DNA of 64,000 nucleotides from Eucommia ulmoides (GCA_016647705.1 JAENRU010000485.1:1-64000); one strand, 5' to 3'; counted from the stretch's first letter, positions 23,701-36,304 are shown. A program made the numbers and translations. The notes: a model not told the origin generated them from the letters alone.

Positions 23701-25881
23701 GCCAGCCTCGGGATGACGGGTGTCCGGGACGGGCTGTGACAGTAGAACTCTATCTAGCGCCAGTAGGGGACCGACTCCTAGCTGTTCCACCTGCGAGTGT
23801 ACTGCCTTTTTAGTAAAAACCATTTTTAACATCATAATAATACATTATAAATAATACAACATTTAAATGGATCAAGCGTAAATATATAAACACCACACAG
23901 TTGGTAAAATCTCCAGTATATAAGCAGTGAAAGTAAAGCGGTATAAATAAATTCCATTCAAATCCATCTAGTATCAAATAAGATCAATCACCATAATCAA
24001 TAATAAATCACCCAATATATATAAAACACCACAACTCAAACACACATCTCAATCCCATACCCACCGGCTAAGCCATAGTGATCGTTTAACCTCAAGAGTT
24101 GCAACGGTACCTTAACCATCCGTAAGATATGCCTTCCTAGCGGACCTAACTGCGCAGATCACCGCCTACCGGACGTCTCCGGAGGCCAATAATATAAATC
24201 ACCACATAATAAATATCCATCTGCCGGACCACCCTCCGGACAGACCATAATATAAATCACCACCTGTTGGACCACCCTCCGGACAAGACATCATAAACTA
24301 TGGCATAGTCAACTCAATAATATCATCACCGAATCACAAATAATTATCCATCTGCTGGACCACCCTCCGGATAGAACATAATATAAATCACCCCGATAAT
24401 TATTAAATATCATTCTTTTTAGAAACCAATACAATTCCCCAAAAATTCGTTTCACCAACTCACTCCAAAAAACCCGTTTGATCCATTATCATTTTGAAAT
24501 CATACAGTGGAAGTAAACACATATTTCATCATATGTATATATAAAAATAGTTTGGTAAGAAGACAGTACACTCACTTGATAATCCGCTCTCAGAAGCTCC
24601 ACCGACTACCCGCTACTGAACTTCCGGTAATTGTGAACCTATTTGTGACAGAACCTAAATTAATATTATAGAGATAAATCACATATTTATGTAATACGAA
24701 TCCTACGACCATTAATTCTCTACTCTCCACGTTTGTTATGCGAACATATAATTTAGCAAGTTTTAATATCGTTAATATTATTTTGTAGTGTTGTTACTAT
24801 TTATCTTATTAACTCGATTCGTATAAACGATCCCCTTATTCTTTTGTTAAAAATTCTAAAACTAAACAAACTAAATTTAGAAGTCACAAATGTAATTTAG
24901 AGTGTTACCCATTCCGAACCAATTGTCAATCTCTTCCAAAATTCAGTTCTTATTGTCTCAATGTCCACCGCCTCGACGCCAAACCCACCGCCGCGGCGAA
25001 CCAACTTCTCCCTTTTTTCAAATTTCACACTGCAATTTCACCGCCTAGGCAAACTTCTCACCGCCTAGGCGATGGATCACCCTTCTGCACACTGACCACA
25101 CACCGCCTAGGCGAACACTCCTCTGTCTTTCTACCCTGTTTGCACCCCACTGATTGTCTTCTCTTTCTTCTCTCCCCCAACTCCGGCAACCACCACCACC
25201 TATGGCTTACATAAAAATAACACACACAAAACATACCCACGAACCCCACAATCATCACCACGACTACAACACACACACACACAAGCAAACTTGACCGACC
25301 ACGCCGACGCCCCACCACCATCCACCGTCGGTCCCTTTACTATTACCCAAAACCAACAACATACACTTACACACAAACATTTCGACACATACACAAGACT
25401 AATTTCATCTCCAATTCATAACAGGAAACAGAGGGGGGTGGGGGGGAAACACACCTTTATCGGTGATGGAGCACACTGACACTCGTCGGACTTCCCTCTC
25501 TCTCTTCGTCTTTCTGTTTCCGTCAAATGTCAGCCGACCAGTGGCGACTTACAAACCGCCACCGGCTGCCTTCTCTTCCTCTTCTCCGGTTCTCCTCTCT
25601 CTTCCTCTTTCGTCTTCTCTGATTCTATTTCTATTTCTGTTTCGTTTCTTCCTTCTCTGATTTGCTGTCTATATATATATAATTGCACTTAAACCCCCTT
25701 CATTTAGTTAAGTTTATAAATTAAAACAAGTTTCATTTTAATGTTTTTTTTTTGAAAATTTACAATTTGGTCCCCTAAACTTTTAAAACACATCTTTGAT
25801 TTCAAAATCCTCTCTGCTATTTTCGAAATATTATAAAAATGCAACTAAAACTATTTGTGTCTAAGAAATCGGGGTCTTACA
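20786..25881 (+). mobile_element. Solo LTR B, split into 20,786-21,045 and 23,747-25,881 by insertion of LTR C
   Basis: The left piece starts TGTCACAACCCATCTCGG, like LTR A, and stops after the sequence aligning to the first ~260 bp of LTR A. The right piece resumes at the following LTR position (ACTCTATCTAGCGCCAG) and ends GGGGTCTTACA at 25,881. Joined, they give about 2.4 kb of one LTR, shorter than A because of internal deletions. It contains the same CGGACCACCCTCCGGA blocks and CGCCTAGGCG cluster as LTR A. A 5-bp target-site duplication of the outer LTR is not evident (TGATT against TTTAT). No internal retrotransposon region is present. Confidence 0.85.
21041..23746 (-). mobile_element. 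Solo LTR C, 2696 bp, inserted into LTR B in opposite orientation, GTAGA target-site duplication
   Basis: On the plus strand the LTR runs 21,046-23,741, from TGTAAGACCTC to GGGACGGGCTGTGACA, the reverse complement of the LTR A termini. It is flanked by the exact 5-bp repeat GTAGA (21,041-21,045 and 23,742-23,746). Its reverse complement aligns with LTR A over the diagnostic blocks, such as the first ~250 bp and the cluster of CGGNGGAGTGATG units at 22,995-23,105. Long ORFs at 21,654-22,279 run through GT/GA-rich low-complexity DNA and are not genes. It is younger than LTR B, which it interrupts. Confidence 0.92.
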
Positions 25882-27634
25882 TTTATCCCATTGAATCTTA
25901 TCACTCTAAAATTTCTATTAAAAAATTTGGTTATCATATATTGATCTGTTCCAGATATTTATCTTATTTATGTTGATTTGAAAATTTGGACAGGTTTGAA
26001 AGTAATTATTATACCCTCTCCCCATCATGAAAATAAAAAAAAAACAATACCGAAATGCAATTCGAATTTGATATCTAGGGGTGAGAACAAGTCCAAAAGA
26101 CAAACTCATTGAGATTTTAGTGGGGTTGGTTTGATTGTGTTGGGAAGGTCTTTTTCATTAATTTTGTTGTCCATCTCTAATATTACTATTACAGCCGCCG
26201 AAAGGGGTGTTCTTGGCATTGCCCAATGTCATCTATTGTCTCCCATTCAAACCATGGTATATTGTGGCATCTCTTTATTTTGTAGTTTTTAAATAATAGC
26301 ATTCTTTAACTAAAAGTATTTGGCCGTGAGAGGTGGCATGTGGGAGGTGGCGTGGGTGTTGGGTGGTGGTGGGTGGCGGCGAGGGTGGTGGGTGGTGACA
26401 GATTCTTGAACAAATTGCAGAACTATACTGTAGAAGTATGCTGTCGGTGATTAAGGTAAGTTTCAGTAGTCCAGAGTGGTGGACTTATTAATACTAAGTT
26501 TATAATGTATATAATTAACTAGGGTACGATTAATACTAAGAGGATTATGTCCATATTTTAAATGCAGGGGATTATGTCCATATTTTAAATTTCCTATTAG
26601 TCGTGTGTGTTCATGCCATGTTATAAAAGAGGAGTTGATAGTTTGGTAATGTTATTAAATTAAAACCCATGTCTTAAGGTACGAGTTATACGTTACACGT
26701 TTTCAAATATGAATTTTTTAAAGGTATGAGATGTTTTTTTTTTTTTTTTTTGTGTGTGTTTTTCTTTTCTTTTTTTGTTTTATACCCGTGCTTGAAGCCG
26801 AATATTTGTGTTGTATATCCCATGCTACTTTGTTTGTTGATGATTGTTAATAATTGTTGATATTTTAATAAAAGCGGTGTAGAATGTCATACAAACAAAA
26901 AATTATTTCAGTTTTTTATTTAGGTTTAATTTTTTTTACGCTCGTGCCTTCAAGCATGGGTTATACCCTAATAAATATATATATCCTAATATCGAATTAT
27001 TGATATATTCATTTTATTTGGTATGGATGGATGTATTTTTTTATTTTTTTATTGTGGAATGTGGATGAATGTATTTTATAATTTTTATTTGTATTTTAGT
27101 GCTCATATTTTAAATTATATAAAAAATAAAAATTTATAGGATCGGGCCGGCTTTAGGGCTACACTTGGACTTAAATATTTTTGGTAGGGCCGGAGTTGGG
27201 CTAAATATTATGGCCTGACCATAGAGTCGGCCGGGTTAAAGCCTAACATTTTTTCGTAATACCCTATCCATACCCAACTCGAGCCCGGCCCGGTCCGGCC
27301 CATGACCACCCGTACTTCTACTTATAATAAATTAAAAAATTAATCAGTTTTTTATTTTTATTACAAAAATAGAAGAAGAGAGAGAATTAGAGAGAGAATA
27401 TTTTAATATTTTTCTCTTGTTATCTTTAGATATTAAAAAACAACCAAAAAAACTTTAAATGTTACATTTAAATTAAAAATAATGATAATAAAATTATTTT
27501 ATATTTTTTTAAAATAAAATATGAATTTCTCAGGAGGTAATGTATAGAATTTTAAAGTAAAAAAATTAAAATAAAATAAAATTAAAGTATAAGGAGGTAA
27601 AAAACAATTAACCTAAAATTGAATATTGATTGGG
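25882..27634. other. AT-rich spacer with a GGTGG minisatellite and a GGGCCGG-type repeat
   Basis: At 26,334-26,400 there is a G-rich run of GGTGG/GGTGTTGGGTGG units. At 27,130-27,315 a GC-rich block with GGGCCGG at the left and CCGGCCC at the right may be a small dispersed foldback repeat. The phrase around CCGGCCCATGACCACCC recurs in diverged form, inverted, at about 15,363. Otherwise the stretch is AT-rich with no supported gene. Confidence 0.5.
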
Positions 27635-27642
27635 AAAGGCCT

Positions 27643-28045
27643 CGAGTTCTTTACCTAATAAATATATTTTAAAAAAAAAAAAATTATTGATAACATTAGT
27701 TTTTGGCAACTCGAGCATCCCGGTGTAGTGAACACCTGGACTGGGACTAAGATCCCGGTGTTCGCAACACCGGGATCAAAGGAATATATATATTTTTTTA
27801 ATCCAATGGTCCCGGTGTTGTGAACACAAGGACCAAATGAATTTATTTTTTCTTCGTCGAGTGATTCACTCAACTGCACTTCGCCTTTTTAGAAACGGTG
27901 ATGTGCCGTTTGGTTTGGCGGTCAAACAGTACAACATACCGTTTGACTGGCTGAAGGCTGCCTGCTTTTTGCAGGCAGCCTTTTGCAGTTATGTTTTTTA
28001 CTAGCCTTGGTTTTTGGTCCCGGTTTTCACAACACCGGGACCAAA
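27643..28045. repeat. MULE left terminal inverted repeat with CCCGGTGTT...AACACCGGG palindromes
   Basis: This ~400-bp stretch matches 38,588-38,997 in inverted orientation. It contains four imperfect palindromes of the form CCCGGTGTTNNNAACACCGGG at about 27,718, 27,752-27,776 (perfect arms), 27,808 and 28,015. A strong small hairpin, GGCTGCCTGC with loop TTTTT and its complement, lies at about 27,956-27,980. The right TIR has five matching modules. Confidence 0.88.
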
Positions 28046-28599
28046 AGCCTATTTTACCACCCCCTCTCTTATTTTTTCTTCTTACTCATTCAGACTTCTC
28101 CTCTATTAGGCCTCATTTTTTGCTCTTCCTCCTCCATTCACAGACTGTTTCTCCTCCCTCAAAATTTCAGAGTTCTTGTTCCTTTAATTTTTTTTCTTGG
28201 AGTCTCAGAGTGTTCATATTTATTTGGCCGATTTTCTTCATCAAAATTTAACAAATATTACAACTTCACAATTCCTTCCTCCTACTACAAAGGTAATTTT
28301 TTTTTTTTAATTTATTTATTAGTTTGATTAGTATATTTTTCACTTGTTATTTGTTAGTTTGATTAATTTACTTATTTGTTAGTTTGATTGATTATTTGCT
28401 TCTTACACATTATAATATATTGTTTTAAAAAATAATTAGTTAGTTAATTAATTAGTTTAGTTATTAATTTAGTTTTTAAAAACATCAAAAAAAAAAAAAT
28501 ATTAGAGGATAGTTTAATTTAATTTATTAGTTAATTTGTTTGTTTTGTTAGTTAGTTTACTTGTTTAATTTGTTGGTTAGTTAGTTAATTTAATTTATT

Positions 28600-29560
28600 G
28601 ATTTAGTTGTTTAATTTCTTAATTTAGTTATTAAATTAAATATTACACTTTCGCCTCTTTCACATGTGTAGGAAAATATAAATTAATATATTATTTAAAA
28701 AAAATGTTAGTTAGTTAGTTTAATTTTTGAATTTAGCTATTTAATTAAAAAAATATGCACTTTGACCCCTGAAAGTTTGATAATTAGAAAAATATAAATT
28801 TTTAATATATTGATTTAAAATAAATTGTTAGTTAGTTTAATTTTTGAATTTAGTTATTTAATTAAAAAATATTTGTTTAATTTGTTAATTTAGTTGTTAA
28901 ATTAAAAATTATACTTTGGCCCCTTTCACATGTGTAGGAAAATATAAATTAATATATTATTTAAAAAAATTGTTAGTTAGTTAGTTTAATTTTTTAATTT
29001 AGTTATTTAATTAAAAAATATGCTCTTTGGCCCCCTGAAAGTTTGACAATTAGAAAAATATAAATTCTTAATATATTGTTTTAAAATAAATTGTTAGTTA
29101 GTTTAATTTTTGAATTTAGTTAAAATTGCTAATTAGTTAGTTTAATTTATGAATTTTGTTATTTAATTAAAAAACATGTTTCTATAATTTGTTAATTTAG
29201 TTGTTAAATTAAAAATCATACTTTGGCCCCTTTCACATGTGTAGGAAAATATAAATTAATATATTATTTAAAAAAATTTGTTAGTTAGTTAGTTTAATTT
29301 TTTTAATTTAGTTATTTAATTAAAAATATGCACTTTGAGCCCTGAAAGTTTGATAATTAGAAAAATATAATTTTTTAATATATTGTTTTAAAAATAAATT
29401 GTTAGTTAGTTTAAGTTTTGAATTTAGTGAAAATTATTAATTAGTTAGTTTAATTTATGAATTTTGTTATTTAATTAAAAAACATGTTTCTATAATTTGT
29501 TAATTTAGTTGTTAAATTAAAAATTACACTTTGGGGGCTTTCACATGTGTAGAAAAACAA
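28600..29560. repeat. MULE subterminal tandem repeat, ~308-bp unit, left side
   Basis: The landmark CACATGTGTAG occurs at 28,661, 28,927, 29,234 and 29,542 (spacing 266, 307, 308). Each unit alternates a CTTTGGCCCCTTTCACATG block with a CTTTGNNCCCTGAAAGTTTG block inside very AT-rich DNA. The inverted counterpart lies at 37,640-38,460. Weak transposase-binding or promoter roles are possible for subterminal repeats, but nothing here proves it. Confidence 0.8.
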
Positions 29561-30013
29561 CTAAATTAAAAAAATTAAACTCAAATTAACTAACAATTCA
29601 TTTTAAAACAATATCAAAATATAAATTTAATTTGTCAAGTATATATAACGAGTTTAATTTGTTACAAATACCTTTTTCAACTTCATCAATAATCGAATTT
29701 AATTTATCAAAATCAAGTTTGGAAATATCTTTTTTTTCATCTACAACAATATATTAATTGTTACAGATAAGAAAGAAGATATTTTTAAACCTGATTCTGA
29801 TAAGTTAAATTGATTATTTTTTAAATAAACTCAAATTAACTAACAATTCATTTTAAAACAATATATTAAAATTTATTTTTTAATGTTTGATGGAGTTGAA
29901 AAACATGCATCAACTACGTTTTTGTAACAAATTGAACTCGTTTTATTTGTGGAAAAATAAAAATTAATATATTGTTTTAAAAAAACTTGTCAATTATATA
30001 TAACGAATTTAAT

Positions 30014-30124
30014 TTGTTACAAATAAGTAGCCGATGCAGGTTTTTGACTTCATCAATAATCGACTTTAACTGTCGATTATTGATGAAGTTGAAAAACCTG
30101 CATCGGTTATGTATTTGTAACAAA
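30014..30124. repeat. ~50-bp-arm hairpin upstream of the MULE transposase
   Basis: The arms 30,014-30,063 and 30,071-30,124 pair almost fully (blocks CCGATGCAGGTTTTT and CTTCATCAATAATCGA and their complements) around a 7-base loop. It lies about 380 bp before the transposase start. Related single-arm sequence occurs at 29,640-29,780 and 29,890-29,930. Confidence 0.85.
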
Positions 30125-30502
30125 ACTTTGGCCCATCAAGGTATGACAATTAGAGAAATATAAATTTTAATATATTGTTTTAAAATAAATTGTTAATTCA
30201 ATTTTTTAATTTACTTGTTTAATTACAAAATGTGTAATTACAAATTGTGCACTTTCATCCCTCAAATTAATTGAATCTATTCAGTTGATATTAACTTAAC
30301 GTGAAATTTATATTCGATTTAGAGTTAAAGTTAAAATAATTATTGAATAAATTAAAAATAAGTAAAATATTAAGGATTGAAAATAAATTACTCAAACCCA
30401 TAAAAAAGAACACTATAAACCAACATACATTTGTGATTGAGTTTTAATTGACGGTATTATTTTCTTATTTTGTTTTGTCTTGTGAAATGATAGCCGCTTG
30501 AA

Positions 30503-33285
30503 ATGGATTACGTTTGGTTGTTATTGTATTGAGGTGGTAGAATATTGAAAGGTACTAAGTTCGGGGTTTGTTACAGTACATCAGCTGTAAAATCTTTGGT
30601 TGTCCGTAAGGGAACAACCTTCAATGAATTAATTGAGATGCTAAAAGCATGTATTCTTGAAGATGGGGTTACTGGAAATCTGAAACTAAAGTGTAGGATG
30701 TCGATGGCTCTTTTCGGGTCGAATTATAAATATACCTTGTTTTCTATTGAGGATGACTCAACAATAAACCAAGTGGTTGAATTACCTCTTTACATACCCT
30801 CGCTTTTTGCTGTTGAGGTGTATGTAGAGGTAGACGAGCATTTGATGATAGTCCAAATTTTTTCCCCCAAAGTGGTCATTTTACCAACTTAATGACCTAG
30901 AGTTTTAATCCGTACAATACCCAATCTGACGGACAATTTTTTGGCACCGTCCCCCAAACAGTCCAGTCTAATTACATCGGCCCACCCACTTACATTCCAG
31001 AACAATATCATTCTCATCGTACTCCCATGCCACGTCCTCAATTACTTGAGTCTAGTTACACCGTCCCACCCCCTATATTCCAGAGCAAGATCATTTTCTT
31101 AGTATGATTGACCGTGATCATGGTACCAGCTTTGCTCTTTCACATCACCATTATTCGTCGAGTAGTCCACCACAAGACAACACAAGTAATTATGGTGGTG
31201 ACTTTGATACAATTGATAGTCGCCACGATATGTCAGAAGAAGAGTTAGATGCGGATGTTGCGTTTGAGCCTGACGAAGATCTAGATGCTGGGCCTAGCGG
31301 GCAAAGGAGTCAAAATCAACAATTAGAGTTGGACAGAGTTATTCCATTTTTCAATAACTTGGACTGGGGTGACGACGATGACATGGCAAAATACGAGCTA
31401 AAGTTGCGAAAGAATTTCTGGACACCGGAGATAGACGAATTTCGTACTGGTATGGTCTTTAAGGACAAGGAACATGTCCAGCATGCCATCAAATATTACC
31501 ATGTGAAGAAGAACAAAGAGTTTTATGTGTCGAAAATGAACAAGAAAGTCTGGTCGATTTATTGTTCGCATAGATGCGGTTGGAGGTTGCGGGCGGGTAG
31601 GAAAAAAAGTCACGGTATATTTCAGATTATGTAGTATGAGGGTCAGCACACATGTTTCTATAATTATACTGTTGTAGATCATAAAAATTTAGATTCTGGA
31701 CTGCTTTCGAACCTAATACTTGGACAAGTCGAACAGGATCCAGAATTGAATATTGGCGTTATTGTGGCTTACGTCAAGGAGTCTCAGGGATTCACCATCT
31801 CTTACCGAAAAACTTGGTTGGCTAGATTTAAAGTTATCGAGACCTTGTTTGGAGATTGGGACGAATCATATCAAAAGTTGCCGAAGTTTATGGTCGTGTT
31901 GCAGCACTACAATCCGGATACGATTGTCGAGTGGAGCATTGTGTCGACTGATATGCCTGGCTACAGGACATTTGACATGCTATTTTAGGCATTCAAAGCT
32001 TTAGTCGACGAATGGCGTTATTGTCGGCCCGTGATCACGATTGACGGGACACACTTGTATGGTAAATATGAGGGAAAGATCTTAATCGCCATTGGAATAA
32101 TGCCGTCCAATAAGTGCTAACCTTTGGATTTCGTCGTCGTGCCAACTGAGGACTACCGCTGCTGGCAATGGTTCATCTACATGCTTAAGTGTCATATTAT
32201 CGATGATTGTCCTGAGGTGACATTAATATTTGACGGACACGCCGACATTATTAGTGAAGTTGACAGTCTCTGACTAAATGAACAGAACGAGCCACCCCGA
32301 TATCACCGATTTTGTTTGCGACACCTTTGCAGCAATTTCAACAAGATTGCTAAAAATCAATATCTCAAAGATCTTGCTTGGAATGCGGGTGCTACGACAC
32401 AAATTCGAAAATGCGATGCTATCATGGAGGAGATCAAAGAAATTGATGTTCGGGCACATGCATGGTTGAACAATATTCTAGCTTATAAATGGACAAAGGC
32501 ACACGACGATGATAAGCATTGAGGAGTGATGATGACCAATATTTAACAACTTTCTAAAGGGTGCAAGAAATGTACCAATTACTGCATCCGTGAAGATTAC
32601 GTTCTACAGGATGGTTAAATACTTTGATATTGGTCGACAAGAAACTCTGAAGGACTCAGTCGACGGTTACTAATACGCTAAACTCGTCGTTCAAAAAATA
32701 CAGAAATCTCAAACCAAGTCTAAAACATACGAGATTCAAATATTCAATCTGTAAGTTAGTATTTTTTTTTTTCACGTTACATTTAATTGTTTCCATAGAT
32801 ATCTTAGTTAAATATGATATTTTTTTAGAGAGAATGCGATCTACCACGTGAAAACTGAAAAGACTCTCACTGGGGGCCTAATTGCTCACCAAGTCATATT
32901 GGGGGATAACGCGGATTGCACATGTGTGAAGTATAAAATTTGGCGATATTCGTGCTCCTATATGCTTGCGGCCACCGAGTATAGTGGAGTTGATGCATTC
33001 TAGTATATAGCAACTGAGTACACGATGACAAATCAATTGATGACGTGTGAGTCATCGTTCTGGCCGATTATTCACGACGACTACCGGCCACAGACCAATT
33101 TTTCGAACTTGATTCCAGACCATAATAGACTTCAAGTTGTGCATCGTGGTCGATCAAATTCCACTCGTATTCAAAACGAGATGGATCAATTGCGAAGAAT
33201 AATGACAAATCGTTGCGATTTATGTTCCTAGACTGGACATGATAGGCAAAGGTGTCCATCCCGACCCTGCCATACACCCAATTAA
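30503..33285 (+). pseudogene. MuDR/MULE transposase, decayed
   Basis: Several adjoining frames read as one MULE transposase. An N-terminal MuDR domain is at 30,503-30,892 (VWLLLY, stop, GGRIL...KGTTFNELIEML), followed by an acidic linker. The MuDR DNA-binding domain is at about 31,440-31,630 (GMVFKDKEHVQHAIKYY...CGWRLRA). The catalytic core is at 32,030-32,270, with first Asp in TIDGTHLYGKY and second in LIFDGHAD. A SWIM zinc finger is at about 32,915-32,970 (CTCVKYKIW...CSYM). The end is a CX2CX4HX4C zinc knuckle (about 33,218-33,260). A 78-bp intron (32,751-32,828, GTAAGT...TTTTAG) keeps frame between IFNL and ENAIYHV. At least eight in-frame stops and one or two frameshifts break it. The SWIM His is Tyr. 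Several stops fit C-to-T change. MULE transposases bind the TIRs and cut and paste the element. Confidence 0.92.
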
Positions 33286-33483
33286 TCTTGTTGGTTCATT
33301 ATAATGGAATATTTATGGTACTTTATTTGTTTGTTATGTCAATTTTTATGTATTATAAATTTCATGCACTTGTCACACACATTTCTTTGTAATGAATGTT
33401 ATATTTTGTTTATAAATATGATTAAATTTTAATTTCGTACTAACAAATTTGCCACAAGTGTTGCGGGAAAAAAAATTCAGCTA

Positions 33484-35749
33484 TGTCAATCCCTCGGCCC
33501 AAGGATACTTCAATTCTACACCTGTAGGCGGAGCTCAGGTTCGAACTAGTTTGGACAACATAGGTAAATATTTAGGCTATTACATTAATTTTTTTATTTT
33601 AGTTTTTTAAAATTATAATGCTATTTATTGTGTCTTGTTTAATGTTTCAGGATATTAGTTCGCTTGACTGTGCTGGAATTGGTGTAGGGGAATTGAGAGA
33701 AAATGTCCCTCTTCGAGTTATAGAGTTGGTAGAATCAGTCGGTTTGTATGGCCAATTCAGGTTGTGGTCGAAACGATTTGATAGGGCCCTCATAACCGCG
33801 TTGGTAGAGAGATGGCGTCCGGAGACGCATACTTTCCATCTACCTATCGGGGAGATGACCATCACACTACAAGACGCGACCGTCTTGTTGGGGTTACCCG
33901 TGCATGGGGAGCCGGTTATTACCATGAGGACTCGTGATTGGTACACGGATGGCAGAAACTTTGCCTCGAACTCCTGGGAGTGGAACCGCCAGTAGAGAAG
34001 ATTAAGAATGGGTGTTTGAAGCTGAAGTGGTTACGGAATACCTTTGCTCAAGTTCCTGACGAGGCCGACGAAGAGGTCATGCATTGCTACGCACGCCCGT
34101 ATTACTTGATTATGCTTGGCTAGATGTTGTTGCTTGATAAATCGCAGAACATGGTCAAGCTAGCCTACCTCGCACTGCTTTGTGACTTGACACCTATCGT
34201 CAAGTATAGCTGGGACAGTGCGACACTAACGGTCCTCTACCGCGAGCTATGTAAGGCGTCAAAGCCTGACACGAAAAACATAGTTAGTTGCCTATTTTTG
34301 TTGGAGTATTGGGCCTGGGAGCCGTTGCTGATGCTTCAGCCTGAAGTTGTCCCTCTCCCCAATTATGATATATCATTTGGAGAGCTGGACTTCAGTGAGA
34401 GTTTGACGTTCCCAGCTGCTCCGAGGGATGCATGGTAAGTAATTAGTATTTTCTTTTTGATTTTATTTATCATGTAATGAATATTTATTTATGGATATTA
34501 AACTTATGGTTTATATTTTTGATGTATAGGTGGACCCTTGAGTTCAATTTGAAAAACTTGCCGATGTATGTTTTGGTGGTGTATCGCGATCAGTTAGATT
34601 GCTTGCAGAATAACGAGGTTAATTATTTATTTACATTGAAATTTTTATTTTTTTATTTGTTTATTTATATTTTAGTTTACAGGTCATTTGGATGCCCTAT
34701 GACTTGTCAACTATGCCTCCATATGCTAGAGATGGAGAAGATATGTGGATTGTATCGCTGCCCCTAATTTGCTACGAGATCGTCGAGTACACGTATCCCT
34801 TGCGCGTGCTACGACAGTTTGGTTATTGTCAAAGGGTTCTTCGGCCGGTAATTATGGACAAGAACTTGCACAAAATTACTCGATGAGGACACTTCGGTGT
34901 GAACTGGACTGAGAAGCACCATGCAAATATAGTTGCGTGGAATAGGCGACTAGCACTAGATGTGTGCAACTTCAAATAAGGAATAGGGGTTGACCAAAAA
35001 TACATAGACTGGTATTGGAGAATCACACGAATGTGCTTGGTCAACTCGGAGTACCGACCTTTGTTTGGGTATCTAGCAACAAGAGGACGAGCGGTGTTAG
35101 AGGTATGATCATATTGAGTATACCACCTGTTTAATTATATGAGTTTGATTATTTTCTTATTATTCATGTATTAACTTAACGATTATATGTGTATTAACTT
35201 AACGATTTTATGTGTTTTGTATTAACTTAACGATATACCGTCGGGTACCGTGCCATGTGGCAGCTGACGTTCCTCCATCTCCTCAAGCTGCTCCTTAGCC
35301 ATGGACTTCTGATGCCTACCGTCCAGGTAGTATGGGTGATATTGGACCTTCGACATCGTATAGCATAGATGCTTATGCCAAACCATCTAGCACGTACGGC
35401 ATGGGTGATGATATTGGGTTGTCCGATGTGTACCAGATGCATGCCCCTTATTCTCATTATGCATCGCAGCTTTGTACACAGGCATTATCGTCATTCGTTA
35501 TTCCGCCGATGGACGAAATTGGATCAACTTCAGGCGTGATTCCTCCGATGCCATTTGTCCAACCCACAAGATTGGAAAGACAAATGTCACCGGTGTCGTG
35601 GTTCGGGGACGACGTAGAAGGTTTGAGGAAGATACAACAGTCGTTCATGGACTATGGACAAGTTACACAGGTTCATGAGGAGACTGAGGAACCTCCTATT
35701 GCTCAACGTTGAGGGCGGAGGAACATTAGACGTAGGGGTTGCAGTACAT
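33484..35749 (+). pseudogene. Plant mobile domain (PMD, aminotransferase-like) gene inside the MULE, decayed
   Basis: Start ATG at 33,484 (short exon, SIPRPKDTSILHL), then an intron to the TTTCAG at about 33,650. The next exon holds the PMD signature: RVIELVESVGLYGQFRL, ALITALVERWRPETHTFHLP, GEMTITLQDATVLLGLPV. A frameshift near 33,940 moves reading to LCLELLGVEPP and the PMD C-terminal half (SCLFLLEYWAWE, LPMYVLVVYRDQLD, PPYARDGEDMW, YCQRVLRPVI). Introns fit at 34,435-34,529 and 34,618-34,682, both keeping frame. A Ser/Pro-rich tail follows (35,332-35,712). PMD proteins of plants (MAIN/MAIL) act in the nucleus and are linked to silencing; transposon versions have unknown function. Stops at Gln- or Arg-like positions make this copy inactive. 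It lies 200 bp after the transposase in the same orientation. Confidence 0.9.
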
Positions 35750-35825
35750 AGTTATATAGTTGATAGTTTAGTTATGAGAATGTAAATACATTTTTTTGTA
35801 ACGTTTGTATATTTAGAAAATTGTT

Positions 35826-36075
35826 GATCTGCCGTATATATTGTTTGACAAATGGATACAGAATTTGACTGTGAGATCGAGCAAGGTGTCTAAGATTCTA
35901 GAAATATTCTTAAAAAGGCATACGGTGTGGAAACTGGTTGAGTCTATATATATATACTCAACCACTTTCCACTCCGTATGCCTTTTTAAGAATCTTTCTT
36001 GAATCTTAGACACCTTGCTCGATCTCGCAGTTAAATTCTGTATCCATTTACGAAGCAATTTATATGGTAGATCAC
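35826..36075. repeat. Long hairpin (two ~120-bp arms) between the convergent MULE genes
   Basis: The arms 35,826-35,946 and 35,953-36,075 are inverted copies with few mismatches (blocks GAGATCGAGCAAGGTGTC, AAAAAGGCATACGG, GGATACAGAATTTGA and complements), joined by a short TATATA loop. It starts about 75 bp after the PMD end and lies about 230 bp before the 3' end of the minus-strand ORF. A transcript from either side would fold into near-perfect double-stranded RNA. Confidence 0.92.
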
Positions 36076-36304
36076 CTAATATATTATAGAGCACATTGAA
36101 AGAGTATAATATTAAAGGCGAAACAACTTAAAATAATCATAAACATCATATTAAAAAAAAATATTACATAAATTAGAAACATGTTTAACGGTGTTTGTTA
36201 CAAAACTCATAACAAAGACAATACATAAGAAATACAGTACATAATATCACGAAAATATTGACAATAAAAATACTTAAAAAGAAAATACCAGAGCCAAAAA
36301 TTAT

